Of a stretch of 64,000 nt of DNA, positions 35,919 to 44,674 are shown piece by piece (the stretch's first letter is position 1; the number at the start of each line of letters is the position of its first letter). The position numbers and the translations under genes are program-made. Source of the DNA: Psychrobacter sp. 4Dc. GTDB lineage: Bacteria > Pseudomonadota > Gammaproteobacteria > Pseudomonadales > Moraxellaceae. The notes beneath the pieces were generated by a model. That model was not told where the DNA came from and searched no databases. It saw nothing but the letters and a program-made list of their open reading frames with translations. Where the stretch lies: assembly GCF_002836715.1 (NCBI RefSeq), contig NZ_PJAT01000065.1, forward strand, positions 22,914-86,913, in the 5' to 3' direction.

Positions 35919-38000
35919 CTACTGAGTGTCCATAGTCGTGCCATATTTAGTATTAAAATATAGCGTGGCTTTGGTAGGAGTTGATCCAGTAGGTTTGTTT
36001 AAGTTAAACAGCTCAGAGGTAATAGTACCTGTCGGTAGAGTTGTGCCAGTATAGAGAGAAGTAGGATCTCCTTTAGGAACTGGCAAAGCGAAAACAGAGG
36101 TTACCAAGTTGGTTTGCGACTTTACCTGTAATTGATCGTTGATTTGAATATCTTTCAAATCAACATGACCTCGATTATAAGCTTCAATTCTATAAGCAAT
36201 ACACTTTCCGGGTTCTATATCTTTTATTTCTGCAATACTAAATACAGGGGTTTGAGAAGGTGTACCAGTAGTACCGTTAAAGTTTGTATTGATATTACAA
36301 TTATGAACATATTGCGATTTAACAAGTACTAAAGAGGCGTTATTCGCCTGAACCTCACCAAAGTCTAAATCACGTGAACCATTACTTTCAGTCTTATAGT
36401 CAAAGGTATTGGCTACCAAAGCGACTTCACGAGTATTTGGCGTAGTATCGACGCTATAATCACTAACATTAGTACTGTCTTTCCATGAGCCTGGTTCTAC
36501 TTGCATTACACAAACTTTTTGAGGGGATAATATTGCTATCACACTTGCAGGTACTGTGAATCTGTATTGACCTAACAGTAGGCCTGGAGAAGCTGACGCT
36601 GATATGTTTTGTGCAGAAGTACCTGAAATGTCCGTACCACCATTAGGGCCGCAGTTTGTTAGGCGTACTTGGAGACCGCTGGCGCCAATGCCTGACTCTT
36701 TGTTGCTACCGCTGCTATCAAAGATGCCGTTGAAATAGTTTGCATTACTAGTAAAAGTTGTAGAAATATTTTGTTTGGTACTATCACTAGCAGTAATTCC
36801 ACCATTATCATTGAATACGAAGCCAGTGAAGGTATAAGATTTGGGTGTATTCGTAATCGTGCAGGTGATCTCATCACCATAGTTCAAACCGGATAGTTTA
36901 AAAGAGCTACCAGAGCCAATAAGCGTAGTAGAGTTACTGCCCGTCGATGAGTTGAGACAATTATAAGTAGCATTATAGTTATTAATACTACCACCATTTG
37001 TTACGCGCTCAGATATGGTGTAGGTCGTATTTTCTTTAAGGTTTTGTACACTACTGCTGCTGTTTCCAAGCGTCGATCCGTCTCCAGTAGTAGTAAATTG
37101 ATTCAATAGAGTTAAGTTTTCATCGACTCTTGTACTAATCTCGAATTCATCATCAGTGCCGAAACGTGTGCCATTCAACGCTTTTTTTACGATCAGCTTG
37201 GGTGGTGCAAGACAGAAGTAGAAGTCTGAGTAGCCCACAGTATGGGTGCCAGCAGTGTTACTGAAAAAGTTGTTATGTGCTAGCTGTAGAGGAGTATTAG
37301 CGCTGCTATAATTCCAAGAAGCATCAATAGTACATGCTCCAACTGCACAGTTAACGCCTGAAATTCCTGTTACTTTGTTCTTTTCAGGGTTGATAGTTTG
37401 AAATCCAATGTTATACGTCAATTGCCCATTGTTTGCACTAACGTCAACCTCTTCTATGTAAGGAACACCAGAACGTGTAGTGGTAGAGTCTACATCCTGA
37501 ATTTTATAGCCAATTTTACTAGCCGAACGATTCAAATCAACTTTCAAAACATGGTTTTTTTTGGCTGTCGTAGAGTTATGAGATAAATTAATTGCTGATG
37601 ATGTTACACCGTCAAAAGAGTCATAAAAAGGCGGTTTAGGTCGGTTATCGCTGTTCAGATCAAGTATTTCTGAAAATACTATATTAAAAACCTTATTACC
37701 TGAAGCCTCTATAAATGTAAAAGCTTTTGATTCGCTTCCAGATGTCCAACTAAGCGGTAAGTATACTACGGGAACATTTGCATTAGGAGCAGGTGTACTA
37801 GATGAAGGGGGATTTGCACCAACATAGTACATTTTATGATTTGCAGGACATGCTGCTACTGTAGAGCTTTCAGTTGTTGCAAAGTTAGCATGGGCGTCAT
37901 CTGTAATCAGCCCAATAATTAAGAACGCAAACGTAAAAATGCCTACAATACTACCTACTTTAGAATATTTTTCTAAAAATAAATACTTATGACTGTTCAT
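35919..38000 (-). CDS. Exported multi-domain beta-sandwich protein, 693 aa
   Basis: An N-terminal signal or anchor segment lies at about residues 17-40 (VGSIVGIFTFAFLIIGLITDDAHA). A unique N-terminal domain follows (about 50-270, beginning CPANHKMYYVG). At about 275-390 is a module with LIVKKALNGTRFGTDDEFEIS...YTISERVTNGG...ITCTITNTPK, the pattern of SpaA/prealbumin-like or DUF11-type surface domains. SdrD-like text comes next (YTFTGFVFNDNGG). The last ~135 residues (SLVLVKSQYVHNCNINTNF...IEPGKCIAYRIEAYNRGHVDLKDIQINDQL) match the C-terminus of the 674-aa protein, including the two cysteines. Likely a cell-surface or secreted partner in the same system. Separately terminated. Confidence 0.72.
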   Translation of the reverse strand: MNSHKYLFLEKYSKVGSIVGIFTFAFLIIGLITDDAHANFATTESSTVAACPANHKMYYVGANPPSSSTPAPNANVPVVYLPLSWTSGSESKAFTFIEASGNKVFNIVFSEILDLNSDNRPKPPFYDSFDGVTSSAINLSHNSTTAKKNHVLKVDLNRSASKIGYKIQDVDSTTTRSGVPYIEEVDVSANNGQLTYNIGFQTINPEKNKVTGISGVNCAVGACTIDASWNYSSANTPLQLAHNNFFSNTAGTHTVGYSDFYFCLAPPKLIVKKALNGTRFGTDDEFEISTRVDENLTLLNQFTTTGDGSTLGNSSSSVQNLKENTTYTISERVTNGGSINNYNATYNCLNSSTGSNSTTLIGSGSSFKLSGLNYGDEITCTITNTPKSYTFTGFVFNDNGGITASDSTKQNISTTFTSNANYFNGIFDSSGSNKESGIGASGLQVRLTNCGPNGGTDISGTSAQNISASASPGLLLGQYRFTVPASVIAILSPQKVCVMQVEPGSWKDSTNVSDYSVDTTPNTREVALVANTFDYKTESNGSRDLDFGEVQANNASLVLVKSQYVHNCNINTNFNGTTGTPSQTPVFSIAEIKDIEPGKCIAYRIEAYNRGHVDLKDIQINDQLQVKSQTNLVTSVFALPVPKGDPTSLYTGTTLPTGTITSELFNLNKPTGSTPTKATLYFNTKYGTTMDTQ

Positions 38001-38530
38001 CTCAAGGCCTCAAGTCAATTATTTACATTCTTAATTTACTACACGAAAAAAGTAAAAATTGGTAACTGTATTTATCTAAATATAACTAAAAAAAGCCAAA
38101 AAAGCTTACTAAAAATGATAGAAGGTTGAATGGTACGACGAGTAGTTATGTCAATGTACTTAGAGTGTAATAAGTCATTACTTATTTACCTAACAACTAA
38201 TCGTTATTTATTTAAAAAATACTTGTTATTTCATCATTTCTCTACAGCCATAAACAACTAGCGCGTAAACGCTTATAATGGAATGTCATAGTAATTAACG
38301 TTTGAATAGAATAGTCGTAGCATTATGACGGTTTGGCAGGTGTGTTTATTTGATGCATTTGCCGATATGAGTAATACTATTTTTATAATCAAGCTGTATA
38401 TCATCGCACAAAACAATGGAATGCTTGGACGTAGCAGGGACGTGGCAAGTAAACCAATACCTCATCACATATTATTTAACAAAGCTCTGCCTGATAGACA
38501 GGCGTGACTGATATAAAAGGACTAACAAGA
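38001..38530. other. Divergent intergenic region between the surface cluster and aceE
   Basis: AT-rich; a short plus-strand frame here has no ribosome site or recognisable sequence and is rejected. The region must hold the minus-strand promoter of the 693-aa gene and the plus-strand promoter of aceE; neither could be pinned to a clear consensus. Confidence 0.4.
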
Positions 38531-41341
38531 ATGAATTATTATAAGGATGCTGATAGCACCGAAACTCAGGAATGGCTGGCAGCCTTTGAGTCTGTGGTTA
38601 AACACGCAGACAAGGACCGTGCTCAGTTCCTCCTAAAAGCCTTATACAATATGGCAGTTCAAGAAGGACTGCCGTTCAACAGACTAGACACTGCGTACGT
38701 CAATAGTATCGCTGTTGAAGACGAGCCAATGTACCCAGGCGATCTAGGCATGGAGCGTAAGATACGTGCGCTAATTCGTTACAACGCACTTGCCATGGTC
38801 ATGCGTGCCAATAAAAACGACGATGATCTAGGTGGTCACTTAGCGACATTCGCCTCTAGTGCGACACTTTATGAAACGGGTTTTAACCATTTCTTCCGCG
38901 CCGCTAGCGATCACTTCGGTGGTGACATGATCTATTATCAAGGTCACTCAGCACCAGGTATCTATGCACGCTCTTATCTAGAAGGTCGTTTGACCGAAGA
39001 TCAGCTTGATAATTTCCGTCGTGAAGTAGGTGGTAAAGGTCTATCAAGCTATCCGCATCCATATCTAATGCCGGATTACTGGCAGTTCCCAACGGTATCG
39101 ATGGGACTTGGCCCAATCATGTCTATCTATCACGCCCATGTACATCGCTATATGGAAAATCGTGGGTTGCTAGAAAAAGAAGGTCGTAAGATTTGGACAT
39201 TCTTAGGTGATGGTGAAACGGATGAGCCAGAAAGCCTAGGTGCCATTTCTCTTGCTGGTCGTGAGAAGCTGGACAACCTAATATGGGTAGTTAACTGTAA
39301 CTTGCAGCGTCTTGATGGTCCAGTCCGTGGTAACGGCAAAATCATTCAAGAGCTAGAGTCAGTATTCCGCGGCGCAGGCTGGCGAGTCATCAAAGTCATT
39401 TGGGGTGGCAACTGGGATTCATTACTTGGTAAAGATCATACGGGTGTCCTCAAGCAACGTATGGAAGAAGTGGTGGATGGTGAGTATCAGCTATATGAAG
39501 CTCGTACGCCCGAATTTACTCGCAAAGAGTTCTTTGGTAAATATCCAGAGCTAGAAGAGATGGCAGATGCCTTGACTGACGAAGAGATCTCGCGCTTAAA
39601 CCGTGGTGGCCATGATCCAGTTAAAGTTTATGCCGCATTTAGTGAAGCAATGAAAACCAAAGGCCAACCGACGGTTATTTTGGTTAAAACCGTTAAAGGT
39701 TATGGTCTATCTGCCCAAACGCAAGCAGTCAACAAATCGCATCAGGTGAAAAAGCTTGATCAAGAAGCCTTGATGTATTTCCGTGATCGTTTTGATTTAC
39801 CATTTACTGACGCACAGTTAGAGACCCTACCATTCTACCGCCCTGAAGAAGGTTCAGCGGAGATGAAGTATCTCAAAGGTCGTCGTGAAGCGTTGGGTGG
39901 TCATTTGCCTAACCGTCGCAGTGGTCATATTCCACTGAATATCCCTGAATTATCAATGTTCGATCGGGTATTAAAAGGCAGCAATGGTAAAGAGCAATCT
40001 ACGACGATGGTATTTGTGCGATTGCTATCTGCAATGCTCAAAAACAAAGACATCCAAGATCGCGTCGTACCAATTGTACCTGACGAAGCGCGTACGTTTG
40101 GTCTAGAAGGTATGTTCCGTCAGTTAGGTATCTACTCAGCTGTGGGTCAAAAATATACACCAGAAGACAGTGAAGCGTTGATGGGCTATAAAGAAGCCAT
40201 CGATGGTCACATGTTAGAAGAAGGTATCAACGAAGCAGGCGCAATGAGCACTTGGATTGCATTGGCAACCAGTTACTCTGTGAACGCGCTACCGATGATT
40301 CCGATGTACATCTACTACTCAATGTTTGGCTTCCAACGTGTAGGTGATTTGGCTTGGGCGGCAGGTGATTGTCAAGCACAAGGCTTCTTGTTAGGCGCAA
40401 CTGCTGGTCGTACGACGCTTAATGGCGAAGGCTTACAGCATCAAGATGGTCATTCACAGATTCTGTTCAATGTCGTGCCAAACTGCGTCAGCTATGATCC
40501 TTGCTTCGGTTATGAGCTAGCTGTGGTCATGCATGACGGTCTACGCCGTATGTATGGTGAAGGCGAGCGCGTTTACTATTACTTGACGTTGATGAATGAA
40601 AACTACGAACAACCTGCTATGCCAGAAGGTGCCGAGGAAGGTATCAAACGTGGTATGTACTTGTTAGAGGACAATGGTTCAACACAAGTACAGCTATTAG
40701 GTTCTGGCGTTATCTTGCGTGAAGTACAGAAGGCATCACAGATACTAAAAGACGAGTTCAATATTACGTCTAACGTTTGGAGTGTAACCAGCTTTAATGA
40801 GTTGACTCGTGATGGTATGGTTTGTGACGATTACAACCGTCTACATCCAATGGATGAAGAGAAAGTGCCTTGGGTTACTGAGCAACTAGCACCGCACGAA
40901 GGTATCGTAGTGGCAGCGACAGATTATATGCGTAACTATTCAGAGCAAATCCGTGCTTGGTTACCAGACAATCGTCCTTACACGACTCTGGGTACCGATG
41001 GTTATGGCCGTTCTGATACGCGCGAAAACCTACGTAGTTTCTTCAACGTTGATGCTGCGCATATCGTTGTGGCTACGCTTAAACGCCTAGCCGATGAAGG
41101 CGAAGTTGAGATGCGTTTGGTTAAAGACGCGATTTCAAGCTTAGGTATCGATGTGGACCATCCACCTGCATGGCAACAGCAGTCTTACTATGACCAGTCT
41201 CCAGATGCACCAGCGCCAGGTAACGTAAATCCAAATCCTGTACCTGAGTTTATCGCCGAAGACGATGATGAAATCAGTAATGAAGGTCGTGCTGAAGATC
41301 AAGCAGATGCAAATGTACTTGATGATAAAGATGTCAAATAA
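38531..41341 (+). CDS. aceE: Pyruvate dehydrogenase E1 component (homodimeric)
   Basis: 936 residues from the ATG at 38531, which has AAGGA nine bases upstream; the GTG frame at 38504 is rejected because MNYYKDADSTETQEWLAAFESV aligns with the start of E. coli AceE. The thiamine diphosphate motif GDGETDEPESLGAI...NLQRLDGPVRGN lies near residues 225-260. The active-site block around GEGLQHQDGHS is intact. The enzyme decarboxylates pyruvate and reductively acetylates the lipoyl group of AceF. The acidic C-terminal tail of about 40 residues is an addition to the family core. aceF follows by 28 bases. Confidence 0.97.
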   Translation: MNYYKDADSTETQEWLAAFESVVKHADKDRAQFLLKALYNMAVQEGLPFNRLDTAYVNSIAVEDEPMYPGDLGMERKIRALIRYNALAMVMRANKNDDDLGGHLATFASSATLYETGFNHFFRAASDHFGGDMIYYQGHSAPGIYARSYLEGRLTEDQLDNFRREVGGKGLSSYPHPYLMPDYWQFPTVSMGLGPIMSIYHAHVHRYMENRGLLEKEGRKIWTFLGDGETDEPESLGAISLAGREKLDNLIWVVNCNLQRLDGPVRGNGKIIQELESVFRGAGWRVIKVIWGGNWDSLLGKDHTGVLKQRMEEVVDGEYQLYEARTPEFTRKEFFGKYPELEEMADALTDEEISRLNRGGHDPVKVYAAFSEAMKTKGQPTVILVKTVKGYGLSAQTQAVNKSHQVKKLDQEALMYFRDRFDLPFTDAQLETLPFYRPEEGSAEMKYLKGRREALGGHLPNRRSGHIPLNIPELSMFDRVLKGSNGKEQSTTMVFVRLLSAMLKNKDIQDRVVPIVPDEARTFGLEGMFRQLGIYSAVGQKYTPEDSEALMGYKEAIDGHMLEEGINEAGAMSTWIALATSYSVNALPMIPMYIYYSMFGFQRVGDLAWAAGDCQAQGFLLGATAGRTTLNGEGLQHQDGHSQILFNVVPNCVSYDPCFGYELAVVMHDGLRRMYGEGERVYYYLTLMNENYEQPAMPEGAEEGIKRGMYLLEDNGSTQVQLLGSGVILREVQKASQILKDEFNITSNVWSVTSFNELTRDGMVCDDYNRLHPMDEEKVPWVTEQLAPHEGIVVAATDYMRNYSEQIRAWLPDNRPYTTLGTDGYGRSDTRENLRSFFNVDAAHIVVATLKRLADEGEVEMRLVKDAISSLGIDVDHPPAWQQQSYYDQSPDAPAPGNVNPNPVPEFIAEDDDEISNEGRAEDQADANVLDDKDVK

Positions 41342-41369
41342 TAATAACCATAAGACGAGGAAATAAATC

Positions 41370-43088
41370 ATGGACATTAAAGCCCCCGATTTAGGTGTTG
41401 ATAGTGCCGAAGTCAGCGAGATTATGGTAGAAGTTGGTGATGTCATCGCAAAAGACGACAACATCGTATTATTAGAATCTGACAAAGCATCGGTTGAAGT
41501 ACCAAGCTCTGCTGCTGGTAAAGTGATTAAGATTAGTGTTGCTATCGGTGATCAAGTCAGCGAAGGTATGGTGCTAATTGAGCTTGAAAGCGCAGAGGAT
41601 AGCGCAGAAAGCAACGATGACAATGCCGCTGAAAAGCAAGAAGCGAACAGCCCAGACGATGTTAAACCAGAATCAAAACCTGAACCTGCTGCAACTGAGT
41701 CAACGCAATCAGAGTCTGCTGCCAAGCCAGCCGCTAATGCTGGTAAAGCAACTACTCATGCATTACCTGACTTAGGTGTTGATGAGGCACAAGTTTCTGA
41801 AATCATGGTGAGCGTTGGTGATACTGTTAGCGCTGAGCAGTCCATTTTGCTAATCGAATCAGATAAAGCTTCAGTTGAAGTACCAGCGCCAGTTGCCGGC
41901 AAGATTGAGAAAATCTTGGTCGAAGCAGGTGATATGGTTGCTAATGGTCAGGACTTCATCATCATCGTGGAAAGTAGTACAGATGATGCTAGTGATAGTG
42001 AATCTGAAGCTCCTAAGCCACAAGAGTCAGCACCCGCCAAAACAGAAGATAAATCAGCTGCTAAAACCACTGGTGAGCCAAAACAAGCTGCCAAACCGAC
42101 CAATACTGATACAGCTGCTAGCAAAACAGAGGGTAAATTAACTGAAGCACAGGTCAATGAAAAATTGGTTGATGTGTATGCAGGTCCTGCTGTTCGCAAA
42201 CTAGCCCGTCAGTTAGGTGTTGATATCACACAAGTGAATGGTTCAGCTCTAAACGATCGCATTCTAAAAGAGGACTTGTTTGCACATGTTAAAAACAGTC
42301 TAACCAAGCAGAAAGCGGCACCTGTGAGCAGTAATCCTGTTAGCTCAGGTCTACCGAAACTGCCTGACATGAGTAACGCTGAGATCTGGGGTGAGACAGA
42401 AACACAAGACCTTAGCCGCTTGCAGAAAGTCTCGATACCGCAGCTCAACTACAATACTTTGCTACCGCAAGTAACGCAGTTTGATCTGTCTGATATCACT
42501 GAGACTGAAAAGCTACGTGGTGAGCTAAAAGGTGGCATGAAAGCTGAAGGTGTTGGCTTCACTATCTTGGCATTTGTGGTTAAAGCAACTGCTTACGCGT
42601 TGACCCAGCATCCACGATTCAACAGTCATTTGAGCGATGACAATACTCAGGTTATATTGCGTAAAAGTGTCAATATGGGTATTGCTGTGGCAACAGATGA
42701 TGGTCTTATCGTCCCTGTTATCAAAAATGTACAAGATAAAGGTTTGAAACAAATTGCGATTGAGATCGGCGAGCTTGCAGTAAAAGCTCGTGATAAGAAG
42801 CTCAGCACCAAAGATTTGCAAGGGGCAAGCTTTACCATATCGAGCCAAGGAAACTTGGGCGGTACAGCATTTACGCCACTAGTTAATTGGCCACAAGTTG
42901 GTATCTTAGGTGTCTCTGAAGCAAGTATGCAGCCACGTTGGGATGCGAAGACACAAAGCTTTGAGCCACGTTTGATGTTGCCACTGTCTTTGTCTTATGA
43001 CCACCGTGTGATCAATGGCGCAGACGCTGCTGTATTCACTCGTTATATCGCAACGCTACTGGCAGACCCACGTCGTATCTTGATCTAA
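41370..43088 (+). CDS. aceF: Pyruvate dehydrogenase E2, dihydrolipoamide acetyltransferase
   Basis: 572 residues. Two lipoyl domains, each with the ESDKASVEVP lysine motif (about residues 36-45 and 163-172), are separated by Ala/Pro/Glu/Ser-rich flexible linkers. The peripheral-subunit-binding domain is AGPAVRKLARQLGVDITQVNGS (about 270-300). The catalytic domain has the acetyltransferase signature SLSYDHRVINGADAA (His near residue 545). E. coli AceF has three lipoyl domains; this one has two. The E3 gene is not in the window. A terminator follows. Confidence 0.97.
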   Translation: MDIKAPDLGVDSAEVSEIMVEVGDVIAKDDNIVLLESDKASVEVPSSAAGKVIKISVAIGDQVSEGMVLIELESAEDSAESNDDNAAEKQEANSPDDVKPESKPEPAATESTQSESAAKPAANAGKATTHALPDLGVDEAQVSEIMVSVGDTVSAEQSILLIESDKASVEVPAPVAGKIEKILVEAGDMVANGQDFIIIVESSTDDASDSESEAPKPQESAPAKTEDKSAAKTTGEPKQAAKPTNTDTAASKTEGKLTEAQVNEKLVDVYAGPAVRKLARQLGVDITQVNGSALNDRILKEDLFAHVKNSLTKQKAAPVSSNPVSSGLPKLPDMSNAEIWGETETQDLSRLQKVSIPQLNYNTLLPQVTQFDLSDITETEKLRGELKGGMKAEGVGFTILAFVVKATAYALTQHPRFNSHLSDDNTQVILRKSVNMGIAVATDDGLIVPVIKNVQDKGLKQIAIEIGELAVKARDKKLSTKDLQGASFTISSQGNLGGTAFTPLVNWPQVGILGVSEASMQPRWDAKTQSFEPRLMLPLSLSYDHRVINGADAAVFTRYIATLLADPRRILI

Positions 43089-43103
43089 AACTAGCTAGCA
43101 ATT

Positions 43104-43132
43104 AAAAAAGACTGCCCACGGGTGGTCTTTTT
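43104..43132 (+). terminator. Terminator of aceEF
   Basis: AAAAAGAC-TG-CCC and GGG-TG-GTCTTTTT form a hairpin with a small internal mismatch and T-run, 16 bases after the aceF stop. Confidence 0.75.
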
Positions 43133-43234
43133 CTATGGAGATTATTTGTTCTTGTATATTATTAGCTATTTTTATAAATAATTGCCTAGTAGCTGGTGTA
43201 GAAAAACGGTAGTAGCCGTAATTTTAATAGGCAC

Positions 43235-43263
43235 AAAAAAGCCAGCTATCAAGCTGGCTTTTA
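43235..43263 (-). terminator. Terminator of the ompW-like gene
   Basis: AAAAGCCAGCT and AGCTGGCTTTT flank a short loop; read on the minus strand a run of T follows. It lies 23 bases after the OmpW stop. Confidence 0.85.
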
Positions 43264-43285
43264 TTACGCATTATACTTTACTAAA

Positions 43286-43963
43286 TTAGAACTGTTTAAC
43301 GAATGCTACGCCATATACCCAAGGGCTGATATCGACTTCACCAAGCTCAAGAGTATTACCTTCATCGTTTATGCTAGCATCAGTTTTTATGTCCATATAA
43401 CGGGCATCGATACGGAAGTATTCAGTTGGGGCAAAAGGTATATCAAGACCAATATGACCTGCTACACCAACACTATCGTCAAATTTTAAATCAGCAGCAG
43501 AGTCAGAAGGTGCACCAGCAGGAGTGTTAAGTTTTTCTTTGAAGAAAGTCGTGTAGTTCACACCAACACCAATGAAAGGCTTAATGTTCATTGGCATATT
43601 ATAATCATCAAAATGATACTGTAGAGACAAGGTTGCTGGTAGATGCTGAATTTTACCTGTTAAAGCTGTTGTACCATCGGCAGCATTTAAGTCAAAATCA
43701 TGATGAAATGGAAGAGATGCAAGTAATTCAATACCAACGTTGTTGGCGATAAAATACTCACCAGTCAAAGTAGGTCTAACATCGCCATCAACATCAACAT
43801 CAAAACTAACAACATCATCATCACCTAAAGTGCCGTTGTCGCTTTTAGGATCAACATAGTGTGCACCAGCACCGACAGTCCATGCACCGGCTGGTACAGC
43901 AAAAGCTGATGTCATAGTAAGTGCAGTAGCAGCAGCTAAAACTAGGGATTGTAGTTTCATCAT
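43286..43963 (-). CDS. ompW: OmpW-family outer-membrane protein
   Basis: 225 residues. Signal peptide about 1-22 (SLVLAAATALTMTSAFA). The mature protein begins GAWTVGAGAHYVDPKSDNG and has the family strands VRPTLTGEYFIANNVGIELLASLPFHHDF and PATLSLQYHFDDYNMPMNIKPFIGVGVNYTTFF, ending in a C-terminal Phe (WVYGVAFVKQF) as required for barrel assembly. OmpW forms a narrow eight-strand barrel for small hydrophobic or cationic compounds. AAGGA lies five bases before the first of two tandem ATGs. Confidence 0.93.
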   Translation of the reverse strand: MMKLQSLVLAAATALTMTSAFAVPAGAWTVGAGAHYVDPKSDNGTLGDDDVVSFDVDVDGDVRPTLTGEYFIANNVGIELLASLPFHHDFDLNAADGTTALTGKIQHLPATLSLQYHFDDYNMPMNIKPFIGVGVNYTTFFKEKLNTPAGAPSDSAADLKFDDSVGVAGHIGLDIPFAPTEYFRIDARYMDIKTDASINDEGNTLELGEVDISPWVYGVAFVKQF

Positions 43964-44269
43964 TTCATTCCTTAACGTAATAAAAAATTATCAGCAGTTT
44001 TCTAATGAGGGATGACATTAGCTACTGATACATAATGTTATGATTAAAGTTTAATCTGTAACATTTAATGTCTATTATAATACGAAAATCATTATTATTG
44101 GTAAGGTTTTGAGCATAAAGTAGCAATATTTCTGTAATAAATTACATTTACATGTAATTCAATTGTCTACAGTTTATAATTAAACACAACAAAAGCTGCT
44201 TTTTAAGTAAGTGTCATTGACGTAAGTCGGTATCTCTTATTTATGATTCAACAAGAGGTGCAATATATT
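43964..44269. other. Intergenic region between ompW and the zinc-ribbon miniprotein gene
   Basis: AT-rich divergent promoter region. Apart from the palindrome at 44140-44159, nothing structured is seen. Confidence 0.4.
44140..44159. promoter_or_regulatory. Palindrome upstream of ompW, candidate operator
   Basis: Perfect dyad AATTACAT-TTAC-ATGTAATT, about 180 bases upstream of the ompW start and 111 bases upstream of the divergent miniprotein gene. The symmetry fits a dimeric regulator, but the base composition makes chance formation possible. Confidence 0.35.
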
Positions 44270-44497
44270 ATGCTTGGCTATTGCAGTAACTCCCCTCTAC
44301 GCTGTACGAATGCGCGTACGATGAAAATACTGAATCAGGTAGACTCTTGTTGTCCTGAATGTCACTTGTTTTTGATACCTGCGCAAGACATTAGCCAGCA
44401 GCTTCGCGCTGACGAACAGTTCTTAAGGTTCTCTATCTTACTAATTGTGTTTATACTGCTGGTATCGGTCTATATTTATTATCTACATTTTGTATAG
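44270..44497 (+). CDS. Small membrane protein with N-terminal zinc-ribbon-like motif, 75 aa
   Basis: From the ATG at 44270, preceded by AGAGGTG, the protein starts MLGYCSNSPLRCTNARTMKI and continues SCCPECHLFLIPAQ, giving a CX6C...CPXC set of cysteines able to bind zinc. One membrane helix closes it (ILLIVFILLVSVYIYYL). I recall that a similar Cys-rich plus one-helix head precedes OmpA-like or PstS-like domains in some Acinetobacter and Psychrobacter proteins; here no such domain follows. It may be a stand-alone version or a remnant. The potassium channel gene begins 177 bases downstream on the same strand. Confidence 0.6.
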   Translation: MLGYCSNSPLRCTNARTMKILNQVDSCCPECHLFLIPAQDISQQLRADEQFLRFSILLIVFILLVSVYIYYLHFV

Positions 44498-44674
44498 CCG
44501 ATAGTCAAGGCTAATAATGGACAAGTCAGTACTGAAATGAAGTGCTTCTGTTAAAAGTCACAGATGATTGCTGCAAATATATCCTATGTCCTGTGATGAA
44601 AGTTTGGTCTTTATTGTTTGACCGTTGTTTTATTCTATTAATATCAAATCGGTATTTCACCGCATAGGGCTGGC

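Noticed and set aside
38325..38507. 60-residue open frame upstream of aceE
   Set aside because: No ribosome site and no recognisable protein features; lies where the aceE promoter is expected.
41141..41485. 114-residue minus-strand frame across the aceE-aceF junction
   Set aside because: It is antisense to two certain genes and its sequence is not protein-like.
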